Assembly (NCBI GenBank): GCA_003116975.1
Contig: BGKB01000002.1
Span: forward strand, 310,001-374,000
Direction of reading: 5' to 3'
Length of the DNA stretch: 64,000 nucleotides
Source of the DNA: Aurantiochytrium sp. KH105
Lineage: Eukaryota; Sar; Bigyra; Thraustochytrida; Thraustochytriidae
Shown here piece after piece: positions 40,001 through 48,173 of this stretch; positions within the stretch are counted from its first letter, which is position 1; the number at the start of each line of letters is the position of its first letter. The notes beneath the pieces were generated by a model, which was not told the DNA's origin, did no database searches, and worked only from the letters and a program-made list of their open reading frames with translations. The position numbers and the translations under genes were made by a program.

Positions 40001-41032
40001 TCTCGATTACAATCCCTCCTTGACGTGTGCTTGCGCGTGCGAAACGTGAATGATCCCTTTCAGGAGGACCTTGCCTGCGAATTGGTGCCGTACGCGCTCA
40101 TTGAGCACGTGGAGGCAATCCACGAATTCGCGTCCACGGGGGCGGCGCCTTCAAGCAATTTGCTCCGTGCGGGTGTGAAACCAACGTCGGGCCTGCATGG
40201 TATTGACGCCTTCACGCTTGACTTCAAGGTGCGCTGGCCGCTGTCCCTCGTACTTTCGCGGCAGGCGCTCACAAAGTACCAGCTCATTTTCCGGCACCTC
40301 TTCTTTTGCAAGCATGTCGAACGTCAGCTTTGCACCACGTGGCTGGCCCACCAAACGACCAAGGAACTCAATTTGCGATCGGCTTTGGGCCCGGACTATT
40401 GCCTTCGGCAACGCATGTTGCACTTTTTGCAAAACTTTGAGTACTATGTCATGTTTGAGGTCCTCGAGCCGCGATGGCACGAACTCGAAAAACGCCTCGA
40501 GCACGTCAAGACCGTCGACGAGCTCATGAAGCACCACTCAGAGTTTCTCGACACTTGTCTCCGGGAGTGTCTGCTCACGCATCAGGGGCTACTCAAGACA
40601 CTTGCCAAGCTCATGACCACCTGCTTGCTCTTTGCAGAGCAGATTGGCCGTTTCGCGAACCAGCTCCAGGTCGACGAGTCATCGATGACTGCCGCACTCG
40701 CAGAGCAAGGTGGTGCGGGGTCGAAAGCAGGCCCAGGCCCTGGTCGCCCGGGAAAGCAATCTGCGTCATCGTCCGAGGCTGCTGCTGCCGCTGCTGCTGC
40801 CAAGAAGCGCGCGCTCCGCAAAACGCGCATCAAGGTTCAGGAGCAGCACATTCGTCGCATCGTTACGCAGGACAGCTATCAGCAAATGATTCTACGATCA
40901 CAAGAGACCTTCGACGGGATGCTTAGCCAGTTCATGGACGAGCTCCTCAAAGAGGCCACGCAGGGCGAGTACCACTCGCACCTCACCAATCTTTGCACGC
41001 GCCTCGACTTTAACGCCTTTTACCAAAAGTAG
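37022..41032 (+). CDS. Gamma-tubulin complex component 2 (GCP2), enlarged with a beta-trefoil-like segment
   Basis: The C-terminal two thirds of this 1336-residue protein is GCP2 of the Spc97/Spc98 family, which with GCP3 and gamma-tubulin nucleates microtubules. Close family segments are FGRVSHAMAAAMRALLREY, SLQKLWFYVQPSMRVL, KILTTGKYLNVVRECG, LDQGDFFVHFMDLA, KVRWPLSLVLSRQALTKYQ, FFCKHVERQLC, YYVMFEVLEPRW and the terminal RLDFNAFY. Human GCP2 has about 900 residues; the excess is N-terminal. Residues 280-590 contain repeats of the type LRSHRGTCISV, LISKARGRFLGVM and LRSVHAESLFLGV, suggesting one or two beta-trefoil (fascin- or MIR-like) folds broken by acidic loops. A poly-Ala stretch lies near 1258. 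The true start is uncertain: ATG 37022 gives a hydrophobic leader improbable for a cytosolic protein; ATG 37100 or 37223 may be used. Confidence 0.93.
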   Translation: MRTSSALLSLFLLLFLPHPCLIGQLPMVLQKKKEVASNRDGPALEQRRLASLKIDPNQSYKQQRATSMRSSEHRHARAPARGQGDQGPRATAGRAAGRGLAVATGAGTRDRHGGGSGGVGGGGDDDTDVQELLSALSSVGASETPTRSKNPSDPVSSGLSAASEFAMSDVLSPETTRRLYEVTGQGGGRSSGRKRLPLETRKDALPAPPSTHGTRTASRRGGANISTSFASSISSASGPSAASTSRSTKSMTGALQEKAGGAILPRLDVADDKEIDARLAQDPCVLCFEDKVVLRSHRGTCISVARPKRKGQTNLNASMIDGLELALGSAARPLQHQFQPPRASFKNRTGSIDTNLSSLVGQTQNQGSEFVARVDGNPTEPACEFAIIGTAMRTHTGVVKHGDVVALISKARGRFLGVMNRDQENADDCTFDSDEEDDFDDLTDVADAAERDAYEPQWYVSPRRKVAGRREHWVVVEIENETIDRAAERQQRIAAAAARMGRRAEELGYTRAQLAPPSKREVTVSLRSSDAVLLRSVHAESLFLGVTSSGSLRLFRAPPANGACAWSLVKCPAPFVPLWSRQRPLLNAGAFHESEEESKAGGRAQAQAVDKLAVGDEAARPEKDEPPSEGELVDAVLFAMQGLESDLIECTPGPDGTTSTWTVVEERVSDRALEQLSSRVMPLCSDYEAASSFVQRRSRPEFGRVSHAMAAAMRALLREYDVLVAQLEHQNSERRLSLQKLWFYVQPSMRVLQVLANVARKSEAATGGVLLNLVHDLASRGGDAKARSVYHYLVQHATVPYLEMLELWIYHGVIRDPYNEFMVYVDEDATKRTLRDDFNARYWDSRYTLRENVRGVSWRTQVHGAAAEGTPAAQSAAAASHNHVPFFLGRLADKILTTGKYLNVVRECGRWVENTCAERIPYSDESHAYDQIVSRAHDFASRTLLNLLLQEEKLFARLRSLKHYFLLDQGDFFVHFMDLAHAELQKPVEQIAISRLQSLLDVCLRVRNVNDPFQEDLACELVPYALIEHVEAIHEFASTGAAPSSNLLRAGVKPTSGLHGIDAFTLDFKVRWPLSLVLSRQALTKYQLIFRHLFFCKHVERQLCTTWLAHQTTKELNLRSALGPDYCLRQRMLHFLQNFEYYVMFEVLEPRWHELEKRLEHVKTVDELMKHHSEFLDTCLRECLLTHQGLLKTLAKLMTTCLLFAEQIGRFANQLQVDESSMTAALAEQGGAGSKAGPGPGRPGKQSASSSEAAAAAAAAKKRALRKTRIKVQEQHIRRIVTQDSYQQMILRSQETFDGMLSQFMDELLKEATQGEYHSHLTNLCTRLDFNAFYQK

Positions 41033-41545
41033 TAACCTTCGTCATCCACGCCTCGTCTCTTGCCTTCTGATTTCCAAGCCCATGCGCGTGCACTTCGCCG
41101 CAGCCATCAGTCACACCCAAGAGTGCTGGCCCCTATCGCCATGACCGTGTGATTGTGACTGGGCCTAGAAGAACGGCTAGGCCCAGGCCTAGCTGGCCCT
41201 TCCTCCAAAGTGACAAGTTCCAAGGAGGTAGGTGGCCCTTGGTCCGGTATCGAATCTTCTCCGCACTAAAACCCGCTCCGCACGGATAAATTCGGGACCC
41301 CGAAAGCATCACACGCTTGCCTGTTATACCAACAGCCTAGGCGTCGTAGTAGAGCTCGAATCGCTTCGTGGACGAGCAGCCAACCAGACATCGATTGCCA
41401 GACAGCCAAGGCAAGGCAAGGCAAGGCAAGGCAAGGCAAGGCAAGGCAAGGCAAGGCAAGGCAAGCCGAGGCAAGCCCAGAGCAAGAGCAGCGCGGCGCA
41501 GAGCAAAGCGGGCAGTCCGGGGCCAGCGAGAGGCGAGAGAAAAAG
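41033..41545. promoter_or_regulatory. Putative GAPDH promoter and leader with AGGCCTAG motifs and GCAAG repeats
   Basis: Between the GCP2 stop and the GAPDH start. At 41163-41200 four CTAGG/GGCCTAG words form an imperfect palindrome; 41411-41465 is a pentamer array ending about 80 bases before the ATG. The promoter assignment is positional only; no TATA-like element is obvious. Confidence 0.4.
41411..41465. repeat. (GCAAG)11 pentanucleotide repeat in the GAPDH leader
   Basis: Eleven perfect GCAAG units, with degenerate units on both sides (CCAAG before, CCGAG GCAAG after). It lies 81-135 bases before the GAPDH ATG, so is probably transcribed. Confidence 0.92.
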
Positions 41546-42559
41546 ATGGCCGAGCGCAAGATTCGCGTGGGCGTCAATGGCTTTGGGCGCATCGGACGGC
41601 TGGCGACGAGGTTCCTCCTGGACTCCGAGGTCTGCGAGGTGGTCCACGTCAACGAGCTCAACGCAGACGTGAGCGTGTCGGCGTACCTTTTGGAGTTCGA
41701 CTCGATCCATGGCAAGTGCGGCAAGAAGATCGAGGTGGACGATGGCTGCATTGTTGTGGACGGCAAGAAAATCACCTATTCGAGCTGCGGCACGCCTGGC
41801 GAGGTCGCCTGGAAGGATGCCCAAGTTGATCTCGTCCTCGAGTGCTCGGGCAAGTTCAACGACGAGACCAAGTTGCAGGCCTACTTTTCGAGCGACGTCA
41901 AGCGCGTCCTCGTGAGCGCGCCCGTCAAGGGCGCTGTTAACGTTGTCGTCGGCTGCAATGAGAACCTCGTCGAGCCGGATACTAAGATTGTCACTGCTGC
42001 CAGTTGCACAACTAACTGCATCGGGCCCGTCATCAAGTGCATTGACGAAACCTTTGGCATTGAGCGCGGTGTCATTAACACTGTGCACAACGTTACCAAC
42101 ACACAGAGCATCATGGATGCGCCAAACACGAAAAAGGATGACCCACGTCGTGCTCGCGCAGGCATGCTCAATCTGGCGCCGACCTCGACGGGGTCCGCCA
42201 AGGCTATTACCATGATCTTCCCGCACTTGCAGGGCAAACTCAACGGCGTGGCTATTCGAGTGCCCTTGCAGAATGCCTCCATCACCGACCTCACGCTCGA
42301 GCTCAAGCGTAACGTCAGCAAAGAGGAGGTCAACGAGGCTCTCTCCGCTGCTGCTGATGACCATGTGCTCGGCTTCGAGACGCGTGGTCTCGTCTCGACA
42401 GATTATATTAACGACACACGTTCTTCCATTGTGGACGCCCTTTCCACCATGGTTGTCGACGACAAGCTCGTCAAGATTCTTGCCTGGTATGATAACGAAA
42501 TGGGCTACAGCTCGCGTATGCGCGATATTGCCGAGCTCATGGCCAAGCAAATGCAATAG
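41546..42559 (+). CDS. Glyceraldehyde-3-phosphate dehydrogenase, resembling the ArsJ-associated (arsenate) type
   Basis: A 337-residue GAPDH: Rossmann motif NGFGRIGR, catalytic ASCTTNC with Cys154, the paired His in NTVHNVTNTQ, and the terminal WYDNEMGYSSRM. Several segments differ from glycolytic GAPDH (TVHAVTATQKTVDGPS in the usual enzyme) and instead follow the group encoded beside the arsenic exporter gene arsJ in bacteria: VHNVTNTQSIMDAPN, RRARAGMLNLAPTSTGSAKA, GKLNGVAIRVPLQNASITD and VSTDYINDTRSSIVDALSTM. That enzyme makes 1-arseno-3-phosphoglycerate from glyceraldehyde 3-phosphate and arsenate. No targeting peptide is seen, so it is cytosolic. Glycolytic or gluconeogenic use cannot be excluded, and no arsJ-like gene lies in this window. 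Transfer from bacteria is a reasonable inference. The start has an AAAGATGG context. Confidence 0.9.
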   Translation: MAERKIRVGVNGFGRIGRLATRFLLDSEVCEVVHVNELNADVSVSAYLLEFDSIHGKCGKKIEVDDGCIVVDGKKITYSSCGTPGEVAWKDAQVDLVLECSGKFNDETKLQAYFSSDVKRVLVSAPVKGAVNVVVGCNENLVEPDTKIVTAASCTTNCIGPVIKCIDETFGIERGVINTVHNVTNTQSIMDAPNTKKDDPRRARAGMLNLAPTSTGSAKAITMIFPHLQGKLNGVAIRVPLQNASITDLTLELKRNVSKEEVNEALSAAADDHVLGFETRGLVSTDYINDTRSSIVDALSTMVVDDKLVKILAWYDNEMGYSSRMRDIAELMAKQMQ

Positions 42560-42786
42560 AAATTCGCATGTGAGCTTTTTCTTTTTCCTATCATTATTGC
42601 TTTTATTTTCTTTTTTTCCTCCGATCCAACTGGTTGCACCAGAGAACAACGCAGACACACGGGAGCTTGACAGCGTGACCACAGGAAGGATACTTTGGGT
42701 AAGAACGCCAGGTGAAATACAAGAATCAAGGGCACATCTTTGCGAGTAACACATGTTCGAGCCGCGGAATCGACCCCAAACGCCAT

Positions 42787-42823
42787 GGCTGGCTGGCTGG
42801 CTGGCTGGCTGGCTAGCTGGCTG
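42787..42823. repeat. (GGCT)n tract between convergent genes
   Basis: About eight GGCT units with one GGCTA variant, in the 272-base gap between the 3' ends of the GAPDH and Vps4-like genes. Confidence 0.85.
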
Positions 42824-42831
42824 ATCGATTC

Positions 42832-44298
42832 TCACGAAAACATGGCAACCCTCGCTGGCGTGGGGGCCTCTGTCGCTCTCGCCGCTTCCGTGCCACGTTT
42901 TGCCTGGGCTTGCTCTCTTTGTCTGTTTCTCGCTTCCAGGTCCTTCTCGCGTTCTGCCTCTTCCTCCTCCCTTTCCCAGTCCTCTTCTTCAATATCCATG
43001 TCGTCGTCTTCGAATGCAAATTCGCGCGAATCAGAGCCAAATTGTGCTGCAAATTCAGCATACTGCTCCAGGGTAGCCTTGTCGACTGAGGGCTTAACCT
43101 GTTGCAAAGCCTGCTCAAGCTCAGCGCGAGTGATGGCCGGCACGCGAAGGAGGTGTGCAGGGAAATCATCATCCATAATATTCATCGCAGTGGCACCTGG
43201 ATCATGGGGGGAGCAAGGCACGAGAAAGTGACCCTCGGGCGCAACTCCAAACGCCCAATTTACAGCGCGCCGCCACAGACCAGGGGCCGCCACATTTTCC
43301 TTGGGCACATAGCGAAAGTACCTGGCATTCATGCAGTTGCGCACGGGAACCATGAGTGCCTCGTTAGCCAGACTGGCCACATCAGCTCCGCTAAAGCCAG
43401 AAAGACGCGCTGCAAATTCCCTTATTTCTTGTGCACGAAGGGCTACGACCGTGGCATCGGATCCGAGGGCGATTCGGAGAATTCGCGCCCGGGCCTTGGG
43501 CCCAGGCATTGGCACATAAACCCTTCTTTCGAAGCGTCGACGTAACGCCGAGTCCAGCTCGAACGGGTTGTTCGTTGCAGCAATGACTGTGATCTGCGAT
43601 GTGTCTTCGCCAACACCGTCCATCTGGCGCAGCAGCTCTGTCAGCACCCTTCGCCCTGACTCGCTCGAGCCCTCTGCGTTGTCTCTCGAGCGACCAATGG
43701 AGTCAATCTCATCGAGGAAAATCACGGCCGGCTTGTTGCGTCGCGCTTCTTCAAAGATTTTACGGATCGCCCGCTCGCTGTCGCCTTGGTGCTTTGACAT
43801 TATGTCTGACGGCGCGAACGAGTAAAATGTGGCTCCACTTTCCTTGCTCAGTTCGGCTGCAATGTGCGACTTGCCTGTACCCGGCGGTCCGAAAAGAAGA
43901 ATCCCTTTCCAGGGCTTGCGTGCGCCTGTGAAGAGTTTGGGGTGCAGCGAGGGCAAGATCACCGCCTCGCGAAGCGCTCTCTTGACCTGAGCAAGTCCTG
44001 CCACACCCCGAAAGCCTCCCGGACGCGCATCCTCGCCATCTTCATCGTCCCCGGCCTCGGCACCGTCTTGACTCGAAATCTTTTCGAGCCTGTCCAGGCA
44101 GCCCAGCAAAATCCGCCGTTGCTCCTCCACTTTGAACCCCCTGGCGCCGAGCTTGACCCCGGCCAGGAGCAGCTCGCAGGTCTCCTCGTACGCCGCCTTG
44201 GCGCGCCGCACGTCGCGGGCCTCGTCCGCCTGGACGGCCCTCGCGAGCGCCTTGAGCGCCTGCGCGTGCAGCTCGCGCGGCGAGGTCGCCCGCGCCAT
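42832..44298 (-). CDS. Vps4-like AAA ATPase with MIT domain and acidic C-terminal extension
   Basis: A 488-residue protein. Residues 5-77 form an MIT helical bundle, which binds ESCRT-III tails. The AAA module has Walker A GPPGTGKS (137-144), Walker B VIFLDEID (192-199), ATNNPFELDSALRRRFERR with the arginine fingers, and the Vps4-specific tail LVPCSPHDPGA plus KPSVDKATLEQYAEFAAQFG. Vps4 disassembles ESCRT-III in multivesicular-body formation, cytokinesis and membrane repair. Two features are odd. Pore loop 1, usually KWLGESE, reads KHQGDSE here (169-175), so the substrate-gripping Trp is lost. Also, Vps4 normally ends near the FG motif, whereas this protein continues about 60 residues with an acidic coiled tail. 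It may be a divergent paralogue with its own substrate. Start ATG 44298; the upstream extension is Arg-rich and implausible. Confidence 0.92.
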   Translation of the reverse strand: MARATSPRELHAQALKALARAVQADEARDVRRAKAAYEETCELLLAGVKLGARGFKVEEQRRILLGCLDRLEKISSQDGAEAGDDEDGEDARPGGFRGVAGLAQVKRALREAVILPSLHPKLFTGARKPWKGILLFGPPGTGKSHIAAELSKESGATFYSFAPSDIMSKHQGDSERAIRKIFEEARRNKPAVIFLDEIDSIGRSRDNAEGSSESGRRVLTELLRQMDGVGEDTSQITVIAATNNPFELDSALRRRFERRVYVPMPGPKARARILRIALGSDATVVALRAQEIREFAARLSGFSGADVASLANEALMVPVRNCMNARYFRYVPKENVAAPGLWRRAVNWAFGVAPEGHFLVPCSPHDPGATAMNIMDDDFPAHLLRVPAITRAELEQALQQVKPSVDKATLEQYAEFAAQFGSDSREFAFEDDDMDIEEEDWEREEEEAEREKDLEARNRQREQAQAKRGTEAARATEAPTPARVAMFS

Positions 44299-44610
44299 CG
44301 GGAGTGGCCGCCCGCGCTGCGCGCCGCCGCGGGCCCCGGGAGGCGCGCCCGTCGCCGCGCCAGTAGTGCTGCAGCCGCAGCTGCTCCTCCTCGCCGCGCT
44401 CCCGCTCGCGCGCCGCGGAGACGCGCGGAGAAGAGGATTTGATTTGCTGCTCTCGCTGCAGCTGATGCTCGTGCTGTTCGCGCACATGCTCTCGCTGCAG
44501 CTGCTCGTGCTGTACGCGCACCTGCTCTCGCCTCGCGGCGGCCGCGCTTGCAGCGGCGCGGCTTCGCAGGCGCTGGCCAGACCCGGGTCGCGGCGCGCCG
44601 GCGCGAGGAA
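44299..44610. promoter_or_regulatory. Putative bidirectional promoter of Vps4-like and beta-mannosidase genes
   Basis: A 312-base, very GC-rich gap between two divergent start codons, so both promoters must overlap here unless they lie inside genes. It holds GCTGCAGCTG-type palindromes and CTCGCTGCAGCTG repeats at 44450-44510. No classical core element is recognised. Confidence 0.45.
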
Positions 44611-47600
44611 ATGTCCGGGGCGAGGCCGCGCCCGGGCGCCGTCGCGGTCGCGGTCGCGGTCGCGGTCGCGGTGCTCGCGGCGGTCGCGGCGGCCGCGGCG
44701 GCGGGGCCGCGCGGCGGCGCGGACGCGCTGCGAGGCGCGCTGCGCGACGAGCGCGTGCTCGCCGCGGGGGAGGTCCAGGACCTCGACAGCCCCGGGGCAG
44801 CGTGGCGAGTCGCTTGTGCCGGCGAGGCTTGCGCGCGCGGCGTACGCGGGCGCGGCTTCCCTGCCAGCGTCCCCGGCGACCTTCTGAGCGACCTCGAGCG
44901 AGCAGGTGTCATCGGCGACCCTTTGCACGAGATCAACTTCCGCGAGGAGAGCGAGATCTGGGCGCGCGGCACCTGGATCTACGCCGTCGAGACACACGTA
45001 AAGATACCGACTGCCAATCGCTACATCTGGCTCGTTCTCGACGGGGTGAAAATGGGCGCGCGCATCGTGGTGAATGGCGAAGAGCGTGCGGTGATCACAG
45101 ACCAATTTCTGCGCCTTGTGCTACCGCTCGAGAACCTGTCTGAGTCTGATGAGACCACGCTGCGAGTTGAGCTCGTCTTCGACAATGACCTCGACGAGAA
45201 AGGCCGCTTCATGGCCTGCTCCGGAGGCTGGGACTGGGCCCCGTTCACCAGGAGAAACAAAGGCGAAGCCCACGTCATGTCCAAGGGCATCTGGAAGTCC
45301 GTCTATCTTGTCTCTTCTCCACATGAGACAATGCTCACTCACATTGTGCCGCAGATCGTGCCCGTTGAACCGTATGTGACTCCTCTCTGCGACGAGAGAG
45401 GCGCAACCAACCCGCCCTGTCGCGCTGACTGGGCGTTCCATGTTGAAGTCCGCGCTCATCTCTTGACGGCCAAAACAAGCCCAAATGCAACTCTTACTTT
45501 ACACGCTGATTGGGCGCCGGGAGAAGATCCCCTTGTGTCCATGCGAGTGTCTGCGAATTCCACGACCTCATCGCTCCTTGTCCCAGCGCCCGTCACTGCA
45601 AACGCAGGCGTCCGCCTGTGGTGGCCGAATGGCCTTGGAGAGCAGCATTTACATAAAATCACAATTTGCCTGCATCATGGCGTGCACCGTGGCGAAGGAG
45701 CTAATTCGTCTGTGTGCGCAGCGCGAAAAGTTGGATTCCGCGCGATCGCACTCGTAACGGGCGACGATACGGATACAAGCTATGTGCGCGAGGCACGCCA
45801 TGCGGAGGGGAACTCGAATCATGGCATGTATTTTCGCATCAATGGTCGGATGATCCTTGCGCGAGGATCGAATGTCATTCCCATGGATAATCAAGAGGGA
45901 CGCTACCGCGGAGATGCACATGCAAGGCTCGTGGAGAGCGCTGCTCACGCACATTTCAACATGGTCCGCGTATGGGGCGGAGGCGTGTTCATGCCGCGCG
46001 CCTTTTACGAGGCGTGTGATCGATTCGGGGTCATGGTTTTCCATGATATGATGTACGCCCAGAGGGGTCACTCACCTGCACGCGAACGCACACAAGCTGA
46101 CGAGATTCGACACCAGGTTCGAAGACTTTCTCATCATCCAAGTATTGTTGTCTGGAATAGCTGTAATGAATGCGTTGTCATACCCGGCACGCCAACCGCA
46201 ATCTACGCTGACTTTGTCATTCGAGAGATCGTCAACGAAGATATCTCACGTATTGTATGGCCGTCGTGTCCCTCGAACGGATGGGCTCGCGGCGTGCACC
46301 GCCTCACATCTCTTCCTATCGCCCGAAATGCTACTTTTGTTCCGCATGTGAATGTAACACGTACAATTGAAGCACACGGACCTTATCGCCACGGAACGGG
46401 CTTTCCTGCGACCAATGGCATCACAGAAATGCAAACTTTTGTCCCAGACATGCCTACGACTTTTGTCGATGACAGTGACGATGGCCAGGCTAGATCCGTT
46501 CGAACCGGTCCATCCCTGCCAAGTCTCTTTGCCTCCGAGTTCGGGACGGTGGTGATGAGCTCTTACGAGTCACTTGCGCCAACCTTGGATCCTCGTCACC
46601 AAGGTCTACATGGCGGCGCCGCCGCTGACAGCTGCACGTCCGAGATTTACGAAAATCAGTGCGAGGGTAACAACAGCATGGCGGAGCGCAACTATCCATG
46701 TGACAGCCTGATTGAATCGTTCTTTGGAGCCAATCTTAATCTCGAGGCAACAGGCGAGGCTGTCTTTCGTGCACAGCTTTTTCTGTGCATGCTGGCGCAA
46801 GCTCTGGACGTTAGAAGTGCAATTGAACGCTTTCGCGCAAGCAACACTTTTGGTATTCTCACATGGCAACTCAACGAGATTTGGCCTACTGGCGGTTGGG
46901 GATCGCTTGAATATGGAAGTCAGCAGCCAGGCCAAGTCGTTGGAGGTCGATGGAAGCTGCTGCATCACTGGTTTGCGGAGTCTCTCTACAAGGACGTCTT
47001 TATCGCCTGTGGACGTGACGCACGTTGCGTCGTGCGAGTCGATTCGGATCGACCTGATGACACTTGTGAAGATGGCTGTGGACAAAATTCTATGTGGACT
47101 CTTGAGGTCGTTGACGTTGACATTGCAACAGGGCAGCAATCTGTGCGCGTTTGCCAACAGTCATTTCCGCTCCAACCATTCGTAGCTAAAGTCTTCAACT
47201 TTGGCCCAGAGCTGCCCCATGCCTTTAGCAAAGCTACCACCCTGCGTATCGCAAGTCTCTCGAACAGCAAAGGCAGAATTGTATCCCAATCGGAGACCCT
47301 CATGGCTTTACCCAAGGACATGCTCGATCAAACGTTTTCGCGCGCCTCATGTCACACCCAAATCGTCCCACGTGTGCTTCCTGGAACGACCAAGAATGGT
47401 GCTTTTCGTGTACACTTGGGTGTCTCGACGCCGGCGGCGGCGTCCAGGGAGGAAGACGATGCTCTTAAGACGACGGTCTTGCTCTATGTTCAGTTGACTA
47501 CGCTTGCTCAGGGTCGCTTTATGCAGAACGGATTCGCCTTTTTACCTGGCGCAGGGCTCGCAAGGTGTTTGGTCAAGTCAGCGAACGAACCCTGCGAACC

Positions 47601-47730
47601 CATCGTGGAGTTCCGACCCTTTGCTCCAGACCAAGGCGATGTCTTGAACCGTACAGTGCGCGCCGAGCACATGATGGGAGCAGCTTGTCTTTTGCAAACC
47701 TCTCGGCAACCCATTGTGGCCCTAGTCTGA
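44611..47730 (+). CDS. Beta-mannosidase, glycoside hydrolase family 2
   Basis: A 1039-residue protein with signal peptide (1-32). Its core is a run of Ala-Val pairs encoded by a GCGGTC hexanucleotide repeat at 44641-44671. The GH2 sugar-binding domain shows PLHEINFREESEIWARGTWIY and GGWDWAPF (the beta-mannosidase form), then KGIWKSVYL. The catalytic barrel has ARGSNVIPMD, RVWGGGVFMP, the acid/base Glu520 in WNSCNE and the nucleophile Glu643 in SEFG. LTWQLNEIWPTGGWGSLEY matches the active-site Trp segment. It should release terminal beta-mannose from N-glycan core fragments or mannans, in lysosomes or outside the cell. Length is slightly above animal lysosomal beta-mannosidase (about 880). I chose ATG 44611 because it opens the signal peptide. 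Confidence 0.95.
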   Translation: MSGARPRPGAVAVAVAVAVAVLAAVAAAAAAGPRGGADALRGALRDERVLAAGEVQDLDSPGAAWRVACAGEACARGVRGRGFPASVPGDLLSDLERAGVIGDPLHEINFREESEIWARGTWIYAVETHVKIPTANRYIWLVLDGVKMGARIVVNGEERAVITDQFLRLVLPLENLSESDETTLRVELVFDNDLDEKGRFMACSGGWDWAPFTRRNKGEAHVMSKGIWKSVYLVSSPHETMLTHIVPQIVPVEPYVTPLCDERGATNPPCRADWAFHVEVRAHLLTAKTSPNATLTLHADWAPGEDPLVSMRVSANSTTSSLLVPAPVTANAGVRLWWPNGLGEQHLHKITICLHHGVHRGEGANSSVCAARKVGFRAIALVTGDDTDTSYVREARHAEGNSNHGMYFRINGRMILARGSNVIPMDNQEGRYRGDAHARLVESAAHAHFNMVRVWGGGVFMPRAFYEACDRFGVMVFHDMMYAQRGHSPARERTQADEIRHQVRRLSHHPSIVVWNSCNECVVIPGTPTAIYADFVIREIVNEDISRIVWPSCPSNGWARGVHRLTSLPIARNATFVPHVNVTRTIEAHGPYRHGTGFPATNGITEMQTFVPDMPTTFVDDSDDGQARSVRTGPSLPSLFASEFGTVVMSSYESLAPTLDPRHQGLHGGAAADSCTSEIYENQCEGNNSMAERNYPCDSLIESFFGANLNLEATGEAVFRAQLFLCMLAQALDVRSAIERFRASNTFGILTWQLNEIWPTGGWGSLEYGSQQPGQVVGGRWKLLHHWFAESLYKDVFIACGRDARCVVRVDSDRPDDTCEDGCGQNSMWTLEVVDVDIATGQQSVRVCQQSFPLQPFVAKVFNFGPELPHAFSKATTLRIASLSNSKGRIVSQSETLMALPKDMLDQTFSRASCHTQIVPRVLPGTTKNGAFRVHLGVSTPAAASREEDDALKTTVLLYVQLTTLAQGRFMQNGFAFLPGAGLARCLVKSANEPCEPIVEFRPFAPDQGDVLNRTVRAEHMMGAACLLQTSRQPIVALV

Positions 47731-48173
47731 GAACTTGCATCTTAGCATGACAGATCGAAACAATAGAAATGCTTCGACCATGCACAAAAAGGTGTCACCA
47801 TTCGAATCACGTAAACCAAGCTCGACTCGTCCGTCCCATGCGCACGCTTATCTCGAAGTCATTAGGCCAACCGGTTGAATTGCTTTGAAAATGTGATGCG
47901 CCATTGATCAGATATTTCATCCACTTCTTTTCTTGCCCAACGAAAAAAGGGAAAGGGGGGGAGACTACTGCTACAATGGCCAAACCATTTTGCTTATTAT
48001 AAAAAAGTATGGCATCATTGATCGGATATTTGGTAGACAACACGTCTCGTTTCACGGGACATTTCGCAGTCCGGATCAAACTTTTTTCACCATCGCCATC
48101 ATTATTGCAGATCCTTGATTTGCAGGTCTGCGCGAGACGCACAGCACAATTTTGTTCCGTCTTTTCGCTATCA
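47731..48173. other. Intergenic between convergent genes
   Basis: A 443-base AT-richer stretch that must contain the 3' UTRs of the beta-mannosidase and lipase genes. A 16-base word CATTGATCRGATATTT occurs twice (47902 and 48016, R being A or G). No other feature is seen. Confidence 0.45.

Noticed and set aside
41324-42835. Minus frame of 503 codons across the GAPDH locus
   Set aside because: Antisense to GAPDH; its ends are translated GGCT and GCAAG repeats.
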